This document shows positions 26,148 through 34,671 of a stretch of 64,000 nucleotides of DNA, one piece after another. Each line of letters starts with the position of its first letter. The first letter of the stretch is position 1. The stretch is from Azospirillum ramasamyi (lineage in GTDB: Bacteria > Pseudomonadota > Alphaproteobacteria > Azospirillales > Azospirillaceae), in contig NZ_CP029829.1 in the NCBI RefSeq assembly GCF_003233655.1, positions 2,118,978 to 2,182,977 on the forward strand, read 5' to 3'. Both the position numbers and the translations under genes were made by a program. The notes below the pieces were generated by a model that was not told the origin of the DNA, ran no database searches, and saw nothing but the letters and a program-made list of their open reading frames with translations.

Positions 26148-26162
26148 CTGGCAGGGGTCTCC

Positions 26163-26963
26163 ATGGGAACGCTCTTGTCGAGCGGGAAGGCCGAGGGTAG
26201 CGTCGCCGCCAAGATGCGCTTTCCCACCCCCCTTCTTCAAGGCCGCCTGATCCGCCGCTACAAACGGTTCCTCGCCGACGTCCTGTTGGACGGGGTGGAG
26301 GTGACGGCGCATGTGCCCAATTCCGGCAGCATGATCGGCCTGGACCTTCCCGGTTCCGCCGTCTGGCTGTCGCGCTCCGCCAACCCCAACCGCAAGCTGG
26401 CCTACACGCTGGAGCTGGTCGAGGCCGCCGCCCCCTGGGGCGAGGGGCTGGTCGGCGTCAACACCGGCCATCCCAACGCGCTGGTCGCCGCCGCGATCGC
26501 CGCCGGCACCATCCCGGAACTGGCCGGCTACGACCGGCTGCGGCGCGAGGTGAAATACGGCCGCAACAGCCGGATCGACGTGCTGCTGGAGGACGATCCG
26601 GCCAAGCCCGACCCGCGTCCGCCCGCCTATGTCGAGGTCAAGAACGTCCATCTGCGCCGCCCGCAAGGCCCGCATGGCCCCGATGAAGATGGGGCCGCCG
26701 AGTTCCCGGACTGCGTCACCGCCCGCGGCGCCAAGCATCTGGAGGAGATGGCGGCGATGGTGTCCCAGGGCTGCAGGGCGGTCATGCTCTACCTTGTCCA
26801 GCGCGGCGACTGCACCCATTTCCGCACGGCGGCCGATCTCGACCCGACCTATCACGATGGTCTGCGCCGCGCACTGGATTCGGGGGTGGAGGCGCTGTGT
26901 TGGTCTTGCGCGATCACACCCGAATCGATTGAATTGGACCGGCCGCTGCCGATCCGGCTTTAG
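26163..26963 (+). CDS. sfsA: SfsA family DNA/RNA nuclease
   Basis: 266 residues from this start. The N-terminal OB-like part is [20 protein letters not shown], then [14 protein letters not shown]. The PD-(D/E)XK-type core contains [10 protein letters not shown] and [12 protein letters not shown]. coli SfsA was first named for sugar-fermentation stimulation and is now viewed as a nuclease. The start at 26163 has CAGGGG six bases upstream; the ATG at 26214 ([10 protein letters not shown]) aligns better with the family start and is a serious alternative. It is divergent from the CinA-like gene and 56 bases before map. Confidence 0.92.
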   Translation: MGTLLSSGKAEGSVAAKMRFPTPLLQGRLIRRYKRFLADVLLDGVEVTAHVPNSGSMIGLDLPGSAVWLSRSANPNRKLAYTLELVEAAAPWGEGLVGVNTGHPNALVAAAIAAGTIPELAGYDRLRREVKYGRNSRIDVLLEDDPAKPDPRPPAYVEVKNVHLRRPQGPHGPDEDGAAEFPDCVTARGAKHLEEMAAMVSQGCRAVMLYLVQRGDCTHFRTAADLDPTYHDGLRRALDSGVEALCWSCAITPESIELDRPLPIRL

Positions 26964-27019
26964 GGCCGCGGCAGGTTTCGGCATCGGGCTTTCGGTTACT
27001 TGGCATAGGGGCTTTCGTC

Positions 27020-27829
27020 TTGGAACAGGATCACGTCGAATCCAACCGCGTCCGTCTTCATGGTCCGGAGGGATTCGAAGGCATGCGCAAGGCCGGCCGG
27101 CTGGCCGCGCTGGCACTGGACTACATCGTCCCCTATGTGCAGCCGGGCGTCACCACGGGCGAGCTCGACCGCCTGCTGGAGCAATTCATCCGCGACCATG
27201 GCGGCGTCCCCGCTCCGCTGGGCTATCGCGGCTTCCCGCGCGCGAACTGCATCTCCGTCAACCATGTCGTCTGCCACGGCATCCCCGGCGACAAGCGTCT
27301 GATGGACGGCGACATCCTGAACATCGACGTGACCCCGATCGTCGACGGCTGGTACGGCGACAGCAGCCGCATGTATCTGTGCGGCGAGGTCGGCGTGAAG
27401 GCGCGCAAGCTGGTGGACGTCACCTATGACGCGCTGATGATCGGCATCGCCGCGGTGAAGCCGGGCGCCACGCTGGGCGACATCGGCCACGCCATCCAGA
27501 CCTTCGCCGAATCCCACCGCTTCTCGGTGGTGCGCGATTTCTGCGGCCACGGCGTCGGCCGCGTCTTCCACGAACCGCCGTCGGTCCTGCATTACGGCAA
27601 GCCGGGCGAGGGTCTGGTCCTGAAGGAAGGCATGATCTTCACCATCGAGCCGATGATCAACACCGGCCGCCCCGACGTGAAGATCCTGGGCGACGGCTGG
27701 ACCGCCGTGACCAAGGACAAGTCGCTGTCCGCCCAGTTCGAGCATTCGATCGGCGTGACGGCGGACGGTGCCGAGATCTTCACCCTGTCGCCGGCAGGGT
27801 ACACCAAGCCGCCTTACCCGGTGGAGTGA
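27020..27829 (+). CDS. map: Methionine aminopeptidase, type I
   Basis: 269 residues. It removes the initiator methionine from new proteins. The five metal ligands are visible: two Asp in NIDVTPIVDGWYGDSSRM, His in GHGVGRVFHEPP, and Glu in FTIEPMINTG and QFEHSIGV. Translation must begin at the TTG at 27020 (AGGGG about nine bases upstream) or another non-ATG codon, because the first in-frame ATG would remove the start of the fold. It follows sfsA on the same strand. Confidence 0.95.
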   Translation: MEQDHVESNRVRLHGPEGFEGMRKAGRLAALALDYIVPYVQPGVTTGELDRLLEQFIRDHGGVPAPLGYRGFPRANCISVNHVVCHGIPGDKRLMDGDILNIDVTPIVDGWYGDSSRMYLCGEVGVKARKLVDVTYDALMIGIAAVKPGATLGDIGHAIQTFAESHRFSVVRDFCGHGVGRVFHEPPSVLHYGKPGEGLVLKEGMIFTIEPMINTGRPDVKILGDGWTAVTKDKSLSAQFEHSIGVTADGAEIFTLSPAGYTKPPYPVE

Positions 27830-28077
27830 GGCCCGGCAGGACACGGGAAAAACGGCTCCCTGCGATGCCCTTTCCTTCGCTGAGGCTTGAATGCGGGGAC
27901 TGCGGTGCCCGTTTTGGGCTGGAGTGGGGTGTTGCGGTACAGCCGGGCCTCGGGATCGCTGGTCGAGGCATGGGGCTCCGCGGGGGCGGGGGGGCGTCGT
28001 CACTCTCCCCGCACGGCCCCCCCCCGGCAGCTGAGTGGTCGGCAAGTTGACCCTGCCTGCGGCCTGCTCGACCCTCT

Positions 28078-28806
28078 TCACCATGGCTGTTTGCTGGGTC
28101 CGACCGTGAACTCGTTGATCGTGGTGTCCTCCGGCGCGTCAATCGCGAAGGAAACGACGCGGGCGATCCGGTCCGGCGGGATCGCGTAGGTATCGTACAG
28201 CTTCTTCATACCCTCGGCTGCGGCCGGATCGGTGATTCCGTTCAGCAACTCGGTACTGATCGCAGCGGGATAGATCGTCGCCGTGCGGATATTCGTGCCC
28301 TCCATGGCCGATTCCATGCGCAGAGCCTCCATGAAATTGCGCAAGAACCATTTTGTTCCACCATAAATCGCACTTCCGGGATATGCCTTGATGCCGGCGA
28401 CCGAAGATGTCGCGATGATCTGTCCGGATTTCTGCGCGATGAAGTCGGGCATTATGGCGGCGACACCGTTGAGCACGCCCTTGATGTTGATGTCGACAGC
28501 CTGGTTCCACTCATCGGTCTTGAGAGCAGAGACGGGCGACGTCGGCATGATGCCGGCATTCAGGAAGACAACATCAACGCGGCCAAACCTCTCCTTCGCC
28601 AGACGCACGATTGCTTCGCTGTCGGTCGGCTTGGTGACATCGAGCACCTGATAGGCGGCTTGCCCGCCACCTTTGCCGATGTCATCGGCAATCCTCCGCT
28701 TCAGCTTGTCTTCGCGGCGCGCGCCCAGCACGACCTTGGCGCCCTGTTGCGCGAGCAGTCGAGCCGTGGCCTCGCCGATCCCCGACGATGCACCGGTGAT
28801 AATCAC
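28078..28806 (-). CDS. SDR family oxidoreductase, 5'-truncated
   Basis: 242 residues from a GTG start. Classical short-chain dehydrogenase marks are IITGASSGIGEATARLL (TGxxxGxG), NAGIMP, the Ser in ATSSVAGIKAYPG and YGGTK (YxxxK). The family normally starts about six to nine residues earlier; here the codons upstream (QDKV) continue in frame into the transposase remnant and then a stop with no ATG. The original start therefore appears lost, and the GTG inside the first beta strand is the only usable codon. Base and codon use are less GC-rich than in the neighbours, suggesting transfer. The substrate is unknown, and the protein may be poorly made. Confidence 0.8.
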   Translation of the reverse strand: MIITGASSGIGEATARLLAQQGAKVVLGARREDKLKRRIADDIGKGGGQAAYQVLDVTKPTDSEAIVRLAKERFGRVDVVFLNAGIMPTSPVSALKTDEWNQAVDINIKGVLNGVAAIMPDFIAQKSGQIIATSSVAGIKAYPGSAIYGGTKWFLRNFMEALRMESAMEGTNIRTATIYPAAISTELLNGITDPAAAEGMKKLYDTYAIPPDRIARVVSFAIDAPEDTTINEFTVGPSKQPW

Positions 28807-28817
28807 GACCTTGTCCT

Positions 28818-29157
28818 GTGAGGTTCCGGTTGACGGCGGAGCAGTTTGGGCGGCTTGAGCCGCAACCTTCGCGCGACACCCCCGGCAAGCCGCGTGTGGA
28901 CGATCGCCGTTCGATCAGCGGAACCCTCCATGTGCTGGAGTCGGGCGGGCGCTGGGCGGAAGCTCCGCCGGTCTACGGCCCCGGCAAGACGCTCGACAAC
29001 CGCTTCGCCCGCCGGGCGTCCAAGGGGGGGCCAAGGGGGTCCGGGAAGACATCCTCCATACCTTGGCGGCGGGTGCTCCCCGGCCCAGGCGATGATCGGG
29101 CTCCACGGCGATGCGCGCCCATCGTTCGGCAGGCGCGGGCAAAGGAAGACTCCCATA
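28818..29157 (+). pseudogene. Decayed IS5-family transposase fragment
   Basis: The frame begins FRLTAEQFGRLEPQPSRDTP and continues GKPRVDDRRSISGTLHVLES and YGPGKTLDNRFARRASKG, the DUF4096-type N-terminal part of IS5-family transposases. At 29020-29039 the run CCAAGGGGGGG is followed by CCAAGGGGG, a tandem slip that shifts the frame. In the shifted frame the family sequence continues REDILHTLAAGAPRP and then, after a stop, AHRSAGAGKGRLP. The catalytic core beyond this is missing. No terminal inverted repeats are evident. Confidence 0.75.
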
Positions 29158-29269
29158 AGGTTGAGGCAATCCCCTTTGAGTTCCCCAAAAGAGACATGAT
29201 GCAGCGCCGTATGGAGGCGATTATAGTGCCTCGCCGATCAACTGTTTTTCTCCCTTACCCGGAGCCTCC

Positions 29270-29866
29270 ATGCTGTCGCGCCGCCTTGTTATTGCCGCCG
29301 GAATGACGACTCTCCTGCTTGCCGCCTGCCAGAGCACCCCGCCCCGGCCGGCGCCGCGTCCGATCGATTTCTCCAATTTCGGGCCGATCGTGCTGAATGC
29401 CGGCAGCATCGACGTGGTCGACGCCTATCGCCCGATGGGGGCCAAGCATGTGGAAGGCCGTTCCGCCGTTCCGCCGGGCGAGGCGGTGCGGCGCTGGGCG
29501 GCGGAGCGGCTGCAGGCGGCCGGCGGTCAGGGGCGCGTGCGCGTCACCATCCGCGACGCCAGCATCGTCGAGGTCCAACTGCCGACCAGGAAGGGCATCT
29601 CCGGCTATTTCACCAACGATCAGGCCCAGCGTTATGACGGCCGGATCGAGGTGGAGATCACCGGCGAGGTGCCGGACACCGGCAATGGCGGTTTCCGCGG
29701 CGTGACCCGCTCCACCGTTACCCACTCCACCACCGTGCCGGAGAACATCTCGCTGGCCGACCGCGAGGCGACCTTCCTCGAGATCACCCGCCGGATGATG
29801 GACGACCTGAACGCCCGCCTCGACGCCGGCATCCGAAAGGATCTGGCGCCGATGGTCCGGCGCTGA
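29270..29866 (+). CDS. Predicted lipoprotein of unknown function
   Basis: 198 residues. A type II signal peptide ends in the lipobox LLAAC (MTTLLLAACQS), so the mature protein is probably lipid-anchored. The body has RVRVTIRDASIVEVQLPTRK and YDGRIEVEITGEVP, a compact alpha/beta domain without a family I can name. CCGGAGCC lies before the ATG. Its left neighbour is the decayed transposase and its right neighbour is the convergent kup gene. Confidence 0.8.
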   Translation: MLSRRLVIAAGMTTLLLAACQSTPPRPAPRPIDFSNFGPIVLNAGSIDVVDAYRPMGAKHVEGRSAVPPGEAVRRWAAERLQAAGGQGRVRVTIRDASIVEVQLPTRKGISGYFTNDQAQRYDGRIEVEITGEVPDTGNGGFRGVTRSTVTHSTTVPENISLADREATFLEITRRMMDDLNARLDAGIRKDLAPMVRR

Positions 29867-29911
29867 CCCGCCCGTGGCAGGGGGCCGGACGGACGGACCC
29901 TGCCCAGCGCC

Positions 29912-31804
29912 CTATATCTCCAACTGCATGCCCAGTTCGACCACGCGGTTGGGCGGGATGCAGAAATACTCCGACGCGCTGGTCGACAGCTTCGACAGGA
30001 AGATGAAAAGCGGTTCCTGCCAGCGCGGCAGGCCGAGCTTGCCGTGGCTGCGGATCAGCGTCTCGCGGCTGACGAAATAGGTGGTCTCCATCGGCTCGAA
30101 GGGCAGGCCGGGAATCCGCTTCGTCTCCAGCGCATGCGGGATGTCCGGCTCGTCCTTGAAGCCGAAATGGACGATCAGCCGGAAGAATCCGGCGGACAGC
30201 GTCTTCAACTCGAACCGCCGCTCGTCCGGCACATGGGGCACGTCCTCGATGTCGACGGTCAGCAGCACGATGCGCTGGTGCAGCACCTTGTAGTGCTTCA
30301 GGCTGTGCAGCAGGCCCGGCGGCAGGCCGCGCGGGTTGCCGGTCAGGAACACCGCGGTGCCCGGAACACGCTGCACCGATCCGCTCTTCAGCCGCTCCAC
30401 CAGCAGGTCGAAGGGCAGCGCGTCCTCGGCCAGCCGCTTGCGCACGACCTCGCGCCCGCGCCGCCAGGTCGCCATCAGCAGGAAGACCGCCGCGCCGACC
30501 ACCAGCGGGAACCAGCCGCCCTCCTCCACCTTGACCAGATTGGCCAGGAACAGCGCCATGTCGACGGTCAGGAACACCGCCAGCGCCAGCACCGCCTGCC
30601 ACAGCTTCCAGCGGCCGAGCGAGCGCGCGACCTTGTAGGCCAGCAGCGTGGTCGCCACCATCGTGCCGGTCACCGCGATGCCGTAGGCGGCGGCGAGGTT
30701 GCTGGAGGTCTGGAAGGTCAGCACCAGGATGAGGACGCCGGCCAGCAGCAGCCAGTTCAGCTGCGGCATGTAGATCTGGCCCTTCTCGTGCTCCGAGGTG
30801 TGCATCACCTCCATCCGCGGCAGATAGCGCAGATGCATCGCCTGCAGCGTGACCGAATAGGCGCCGGAGATCACCGCCTGCCCGGCGATGATGGTCGCCG
30901 CGGTCGCCAGCAGCAGAAGCGGCACCTGGGCCCAGTCCGGCGCCAGATGGAAGAAGGGGTTCTCGATCGCCTCCGGCTCGTGCAGCAGCAGGGCGCCCTG
31001 GCCGAAATAGCACAGCAGAAGCGACGGCAGCACGATGGTGTACCAGGCGCCGCGGATCGGCTTGCGGCCGAAATGCCCCATGTCGGCGTAGAGCGCTTCC
31101 GCCCCCGTCACCGCCAGAACCACGGCCCCCAGCAGCAGGAAGCCGTGCCAGCCATGGTTGAACAGCATCTCCGCGGCATGGCCGGGCCAGACCGCGGCCA
31201 GCACGCCGGGATAGCGCACGATCTGCCACACCCCCAGCATGCCCAGCGTGATGAACCAGACCAGCATCACCGGCCCGAACAGCCGGCCGACCTTCTCCGT
31301 CCCGAAGCGCTGCAGCACGAACAGCCCGATCAGGATGGTCAGGGTGATGGGGAGGACGTAGTGGTCCAGGGCGGGGGCGACGACATGCAGCCCCTCCACC
31401 GCGCTCAGCACCGAGATTGCGGGGGTGATCAGGCTGTCGCCGTAGAACAGCGAGGCGCCTATCACGCCGATCGCCATGACGGCGCCGGTACGCCGGTGCC
31501 CCGGCCGCATGCCGCGCAACGCCAGCGCGGTCAGCGCCAGGATGCCGCCCTCGCCCTGGTTGTCGGCGCGCATGACGAAGACGACGTACTTCACCGTCAC
31601 CGTGATGATCAGCGCCCAGAAGATCAGCGACAGCACGCCCAGGATGATCTCGGGCACCAGCGGAAAGCCGCCGCCCTCGGTCAGGCATTCGCGCAGCGTG
31701 TAGAGCGGGCTGGTGCCGATGTCGCCATAGACGACACCAAGCGCCCCCAGCGCGAGCGCACGCAGCTTCGCCGCATGCGCCGGCCCGTCGATGCCTGCTT
31801 CCAT
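29912..31804 (-). CDS. kup: Low-affinity potassium uptake protein Kup
   Basis: 630 residues. It has the KUP/HAK transporter signature ALGVVYGDIGTSPLYTLREC, about twelve transmembrane helices through residue 440, and a soluble C-terminal domain (residues 450-630). Kup brings in K+ by proton symport at the inner membrane. ADNQGEGGILALTAL and LFYGDSLITPAISVLSAVEG are also typical. AGGAG lies eleven bases before the start. It is single and divergent from the REC-GGDEF gene across a 298-base gap in which I see no clear riboswitch. Confidence 0.96.
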   Translation of the reverse strand: MEAGIDGPAHAAKLRALALGALGVVYGDIGTSPLYTLRECLTEGGGFPLVPEIILGVLSLIFWALIITVTVKYVVFVMRADNQGEGGILALTALALRGMRPGHRRTGAVMAIGVIGASLFYGDSLITPAISVLSAVEGLHVVAPALDHYVLPITLTILIGLFVLQRFGTEKVGRLFGPVMLVWFITLGMLGVWQIVRYPGVLAAVWPGHAAEMLFNHGWHGFLLLGAVVLAVTGAEALYADMGHFGRKPIRGAWYTIVLPSLLLCYFGQGALLLHEPEAIENPFFHLAPDWAQVPLLLLATAATIIAGQAVISGAYSVTLQAMHLRYLPRMEVMHTSEHEKGQIYMPQLNWLLLAGVLILVLTFQTSSNLAAAYGIAVTGTMVATTLLAYKVARSLGRWKLWQAVLALAVFLTVDMALFLANLVKVEEGGWFPLVVGAAVFLLMATWRRGREVVRKRLAEDALPFDLLVERLKSGSVQRVPGTAVFLTGNPRGLPPGLLHSLKHYKVLHQRIVLLTVDIEDVPHVPDERRFELKTLSAGFFRLIVHFGFKDEPDIPHALETKRIPGLPFEPMETTYFVSRETLIRSHGKLGLPRWQEPLFIFLSKLSTSASEYFCIPPNRVVELGMQLEI

Positions 31805-32102
31805 GACCAGGTCCGCTCCTGTGCCGTTTCATCGCGCCCGTGAAGGACCGCCGCCGGACCGCCCGCTACATCGTCCGGACCGGCCATCGACATACGCACT
31901 GTCTTGCCTAAGGTGGCTCGCGGTGGCCGCGCAAGCACCGAATGGCGAAACACGCCGAAGGGCGGTCCGATCCCCCCGCCATCCACACCCTTTCGATAGT
32001 CCGATCCGATGCAACGGAGCACGACACTCGGCACCGTTGCATCCGGTACGCCGACATGCTTCCATCCATGCGTGTACCGCGCGCAGCTCCGAGCCGGCAG
32101 CC

Positions 32103-33170
32103 ATGTCCAACGATTTCCTGTTCGCCTCGGACGAGTCCCCCGCGACACCGCTCCCGGACCGATCCGACACCGACAACCCGGACCCTCAGTCACCGCCCTG
32201 GCTGGTGCTGGTCGCCGATGACGAGCCGGAGGTGCATGCCGTCACCCGGCTGGCCCTGGCCCGCCTGCGCTTCCGCGGCCGCCCCGTCCGCCTGCTGGAC
32301 TGCGCCAGCGCCGCGGAGGCGGAACGCATCCTGCGGGAAACGCCCGGCATCGCGGTCATCCTGCTCGACGTGGTGATGGAGACGGAGGATGCCGGTCTGC
32401 GGCTGGTCCGCACCATCCGGGAGGATTTGGGCAACCGGGCCGTCCGCATCGTCCTGCGCACCGGCCAGCCCGCCCGGATCCCGGAGGAGGAACTCGTCCT
32501 CGCCTACGAGATCGACGGCTACACCGCGAAGACGGAACTGACCGCGCGCCGGTTGTTCACCAGCGTGGTGACGGCGCTGCGCGCCTATGCCGCCTTCGAA
32601 GCGCTGGAACGACAGCTTGCCGAGCGCACCCGCGCGCTGGAGGAGGCGACCGTCCGCCTGAACCGTCTGGCGGTGCTGGATCCGCTGACCGGCGTATGGA
32701 ACCGCCGCCGCTTCCTGGAACTGGCGGCGACGGAGTTGGCGCGGGCGCGGCGCTATGGGCGGCCGCTTACGGTCTTCCTGCTCGACCTGGACGGGTTCAA
32801 GGCGGTCAACGACGCCCATGGCGACGCCGCCGGCGACGCGGTGCTGCGCGCGGTGGTTAAGCGGATGCGGGCCGCCTTGCGCATCTCCGACCATGTCGCC
32901 CGATCCGGCGGGGGAGAATTCGCCGCGCTGCTGCCGGAAACCGACTCCGCCGGCGCCGCCGTGGTGGCGGAACGGGTGCGCGCCGCCCTGGCCGACAGCC
33001 CGATCATCGTGGACGGCCGCGCCGTCACCGTCGCCGTCACCGCCAGCATCGGGATCGCCGACTGGCTGCCCGGCGAGCCCGGCGTCGAACAGACCCTGCA
33101 CCGCGCCGAGCGGGCTCTCCGGGCCGCCAAGCAGGGCGGCCGCAACCGGGTGGAGCGGGCGGCCGGGTAG
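32103..33170 (+). CDS. Response regulator with degenerate GGDEF domain
   Basis: 355 residues. The receiver domain (residues 38-165) has the acidic pair in VADDEPEVHAVT, phosphoacceptor Asp in ILLDVVMETEDAG and Lys in GYTAKTEL. A coiled-coil link (175-205) joins a diguanylate-cyclase-type domain (LAVLDPLTGVWNRRRFLELA; VFLLDLDGFKAVNDAHGDAA). The signature loop reads SGGGEF instead of GGDEF, so a key Asp is replaced by Gly and c-di-GMP synthesis is doubtful; it may bind GTP or act as a switch. No histidine kinase gene is adjacent. The start MSNDFLF has weak ribosome-site support. Confidence 0.88.
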   Translation: MSNDFLFASDESPATPLPDRSDTDNPDPQSPPWLVLVADDEPEVHAVTRLALARLRFRGRPVRLLDCASAAEAERILRETPGIAVILLDVVMETEDAGLRLVRTIREDLGNRAVRIVLRTGQPARIPEEELVLAYEIDGYTAKTELTARRLFTSVVTALRAYAAFEALERQLAERTRALEEATVRLNRLAVLDPLTGVWNRRRFLELAATELARARRYGRPLTVFLLDLDGFKAVNDAHGDAAGDAVLRAVVKRMRAALRISDHVARSGGGEFAALLPETDSAGAAVVAERVRAALADSPIIVDGRAVTVAVTASIGIADWLPGEPGVEQTLHRAERALRAAKQGGRNRVERAAG

Positions 33171-33278
33171 CCGCTCCACCGCCGGCGACTGTGCGTTTCA
33201 TGTGAAATATCGTTACAGCGCGGCGATTGAACGGCGAAGAACCAGGGGGTACTCCTATCATTGGAGGCATCCACTCGG

Positions 33279-33872
33279 ATGGTGCTCCCGACCGGGAATC
33301 CGCACATGTGGCAGAACTACGGCAACGCGCTCATCTCCGCCTTCGGGCTGGCGGGCCTGGGATTCGGCATCGGCAAGCTCGTCATCCTGCTGGGTGAGCG
33401 CGCCATCGAGCGCCGCCACGGGTCGGAAGGGGTGCGCGACGTGATCGCCCGCCGCGCCAAGATGGAAACGAAGTTCGAAGCCCGCCGTGCCGACCGCGTC
33501 CAGGAGTTGAAGGAGCTGGACGGCGCGGTGGAGGATGTCCTGCGCCGCCGCAAGGTGCTGGAGCGCCAGATCGAGGAGTCGCGGCAGTCCGGCGAAAGGC
33601 TGGTCCGCCTGATCGGCGAGGAGGTCCAGGGCAGCCCCTGCTACGTCGCGATGATCGTGAACAAATATGTCGGCACCAGCGCCGCCCAGCAGAGCCAGCA
33701 TGCGCTGGTTGACCCCGGCTGGGCCCAGCCGCAGATGATCGAGGTGTGGGCGCGCTCGATGGCGGAGGCGCGGACGGAGATCGAGCGGCGCTACCCGCCC
33801 GCCTTCGGTTATGCGGTGACGCGGATGCAGGAGTTCCTGTCCGCCGACGCCCCCATCGCCAAAGCCGGTTGA
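33279..33872 (+). CDS. Membrane-anchored coiled-coil protein, tandem paralogue 1
   Basis: 197 residues. One N-terminal hydrophobic segment (ALISAFGLAGLGFGIGKLVI) is followed by a basic coiled coil (residues 50-125) and a small C-terminal domain (CYVAMIVNKYVG to YAVTRMQEFL). Its last 40 residues align with those of the next gene: WAR..AEARTEIERRYPPAFGYAV here against WALDEKKAREKVNARFP there. The start at 33279 has GGAGG eleven bases before it; a TTG at 33261 or ATG at 33306 is possible. No family is recognised. Just past its stop a 15-base unit (AAAGCCGGTTGAGAG) is repeated in tandem and includes the stop codon. Confidence 0.75.
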   Translation: MVLPTGNPHMWQNYGNALISAFGLAGLGFGIGKLVILLGERAIERRHGSEGVRDVIARRAKMETKFEARRADRVQELKELDGAVEDVLRRRKVLERQIEESRQSGERLVRLIGEEVQGSPCYVAMIVNKYVGTSAAQQSQHALVDPGWAQPQMIEVWARSMAEARTEIERRYPPAFGYAVTRMQEFLSADAPIAKAG

Positions 33873-33900
33873 GAGAAAGCCGGTTGAGAAGGACGCGCCC

Positions 33901-34422
33901 ATGGACAGCATGCCCTACATCTTCGCCGGTCTGGTCGGCCTCGCCTCCCTGTCCGTGTCGATTCTGCTGGCCATGCGCCGGCTGAAGACCTCGGAGGAAC
34001 GGATCGCCAACGCCGTCTCGCGCAAGCAGGCGCAGGTCGAGCGGATCAAGAGGGTCGCCCGCGCCACGCTTCAGCAGGCCCGCGACCTGCGCGATGCCCG
34101 CCGCCGCAAGGAGAAGGCCGAGTTGGGCTGCGAGGAACTGGAGCGGCGCCTTAAGGCCGCCGGTGCCGCCGACCGCCGCATCTATGTTCTGGACGACCGC
34201 CGCACCCAGAACGATCAGGGCTGGCTTCTGCGGGTGGTCAACATCGAATACGGCGCCCGCGTCAACGCCAACCTCACCTCCACCGCGCTGGACAGCTGGA
34301 AACGCGGCCGCCGCTTCCTGGTCTGGGCATTGGACGAGAAGAAAGCCCGCGAGAAGGTCAACGCCCGCTTCCCCGAGAACAAGGGCTTCACGGTCATGGG
34401 CGTGGAGTCCTATCTGGGTTGA
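33901..34422 (+). CDS. Membrane-anchored coiled-coil protein, tandem paralogue 2
   Basis: 173 residues. The hydrophobic anchor is YIFAGLVGLASLSVSILLAM, then a basic coiled coil (ERIANAVSRKQAQVERIKRV) to residue 95, then a C-terminal domain (RIYVLDDRRTQNDQGWLLRV to GFTVMGVESYLG). The plan, size and end match the preceding gene, 28 bases upstream, so the pair looks like an old duplication. Both probably hang a cytoplasmic coiled coil and small globular head from the inner membrane. Function unknown. Confidence 0.75.
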   Translation: MDSMPYIFAGLVGLASLSVSILLAMRRLKTSEERIANAVSRKQAQVERIKRVARATLQQARDLRDARRRKEKAELGCEELERRLKAAGAADRRIYVLDDRRTQNDQGWLLRVVNIEYGARVNANLTSTALDSWKRGRRFLVWALDEKKAREKVNARFPENKGFTVMGVESYLG

Positions 34423-34442
34423 AGCCGTGAGTTTTGCGGCTG

Positions 34443-34470
34443 TCCCCTCTCCCTCGAACAGGGGGAGGGT
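34443..34470. repeat. C-rich/G-rich hairpin repeat
   Basis: CCCCTCTCCCTC, five bases, GGGGGAGGGT, with a second G-run AGAGAGGGGGC right after. It lies 20 bases past the stop of paralogue 2 and belongs to the hairpin family seen at 5577 and 41063. Confidence 0.5.
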
Positions 34471-34487
34471 CAAGAGAGGGGGCACGC

Positions 34488-34614
34488 GTACACGACAGGT
34501 ACAGTCCCGCCATGTACTGCCCCGTACGTCCCCGCATTTCACGCATCGCGAACCGCCATACGCCGCAGTTCACGAAGCCAGACCCGCTCCTTACGCAGTT
34601 GCGCTGGCACGTAC
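34488..34614. other. Second GTAC cluster, upstream of the flavoprotein gene
   Basis: GTAC at 34488, 34499, 34514, 34524 and 34611: five in 127 bases of non-coding DNA, several as CGTAC. This resembles the hemD cluster and lies 60 bases before the flavoprotein start. Apart from this and the hairpin repeat, the 249-base gap holds nothing I can name. Confidence 0.5.
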
Positions 34615-34671
34615 ACCCGCCTCCCGCAGATGGTCCTTCGCAGTTTCCACCACCGCGAAGGCACCATCCCG

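Noticed and set aside
27830..28077. A gene in the 248-base gap after map
   Set aside because: Frames there are short and low-complexity with C/G runs; no ribosome site or conserved sequence is visible.
28818..29157. An intact insertion sequence
   Set aside because: The transposase is frameshifted and cut short, and no terminal inverted repeats or target duplication are visible.
31805..32102. Possible riboswitch between kup and the REC-GGDEF gene
   Set aside because: No conserved stem set of any riboswitch class could be recognised; only ordinary promoter-like DNA is seen.
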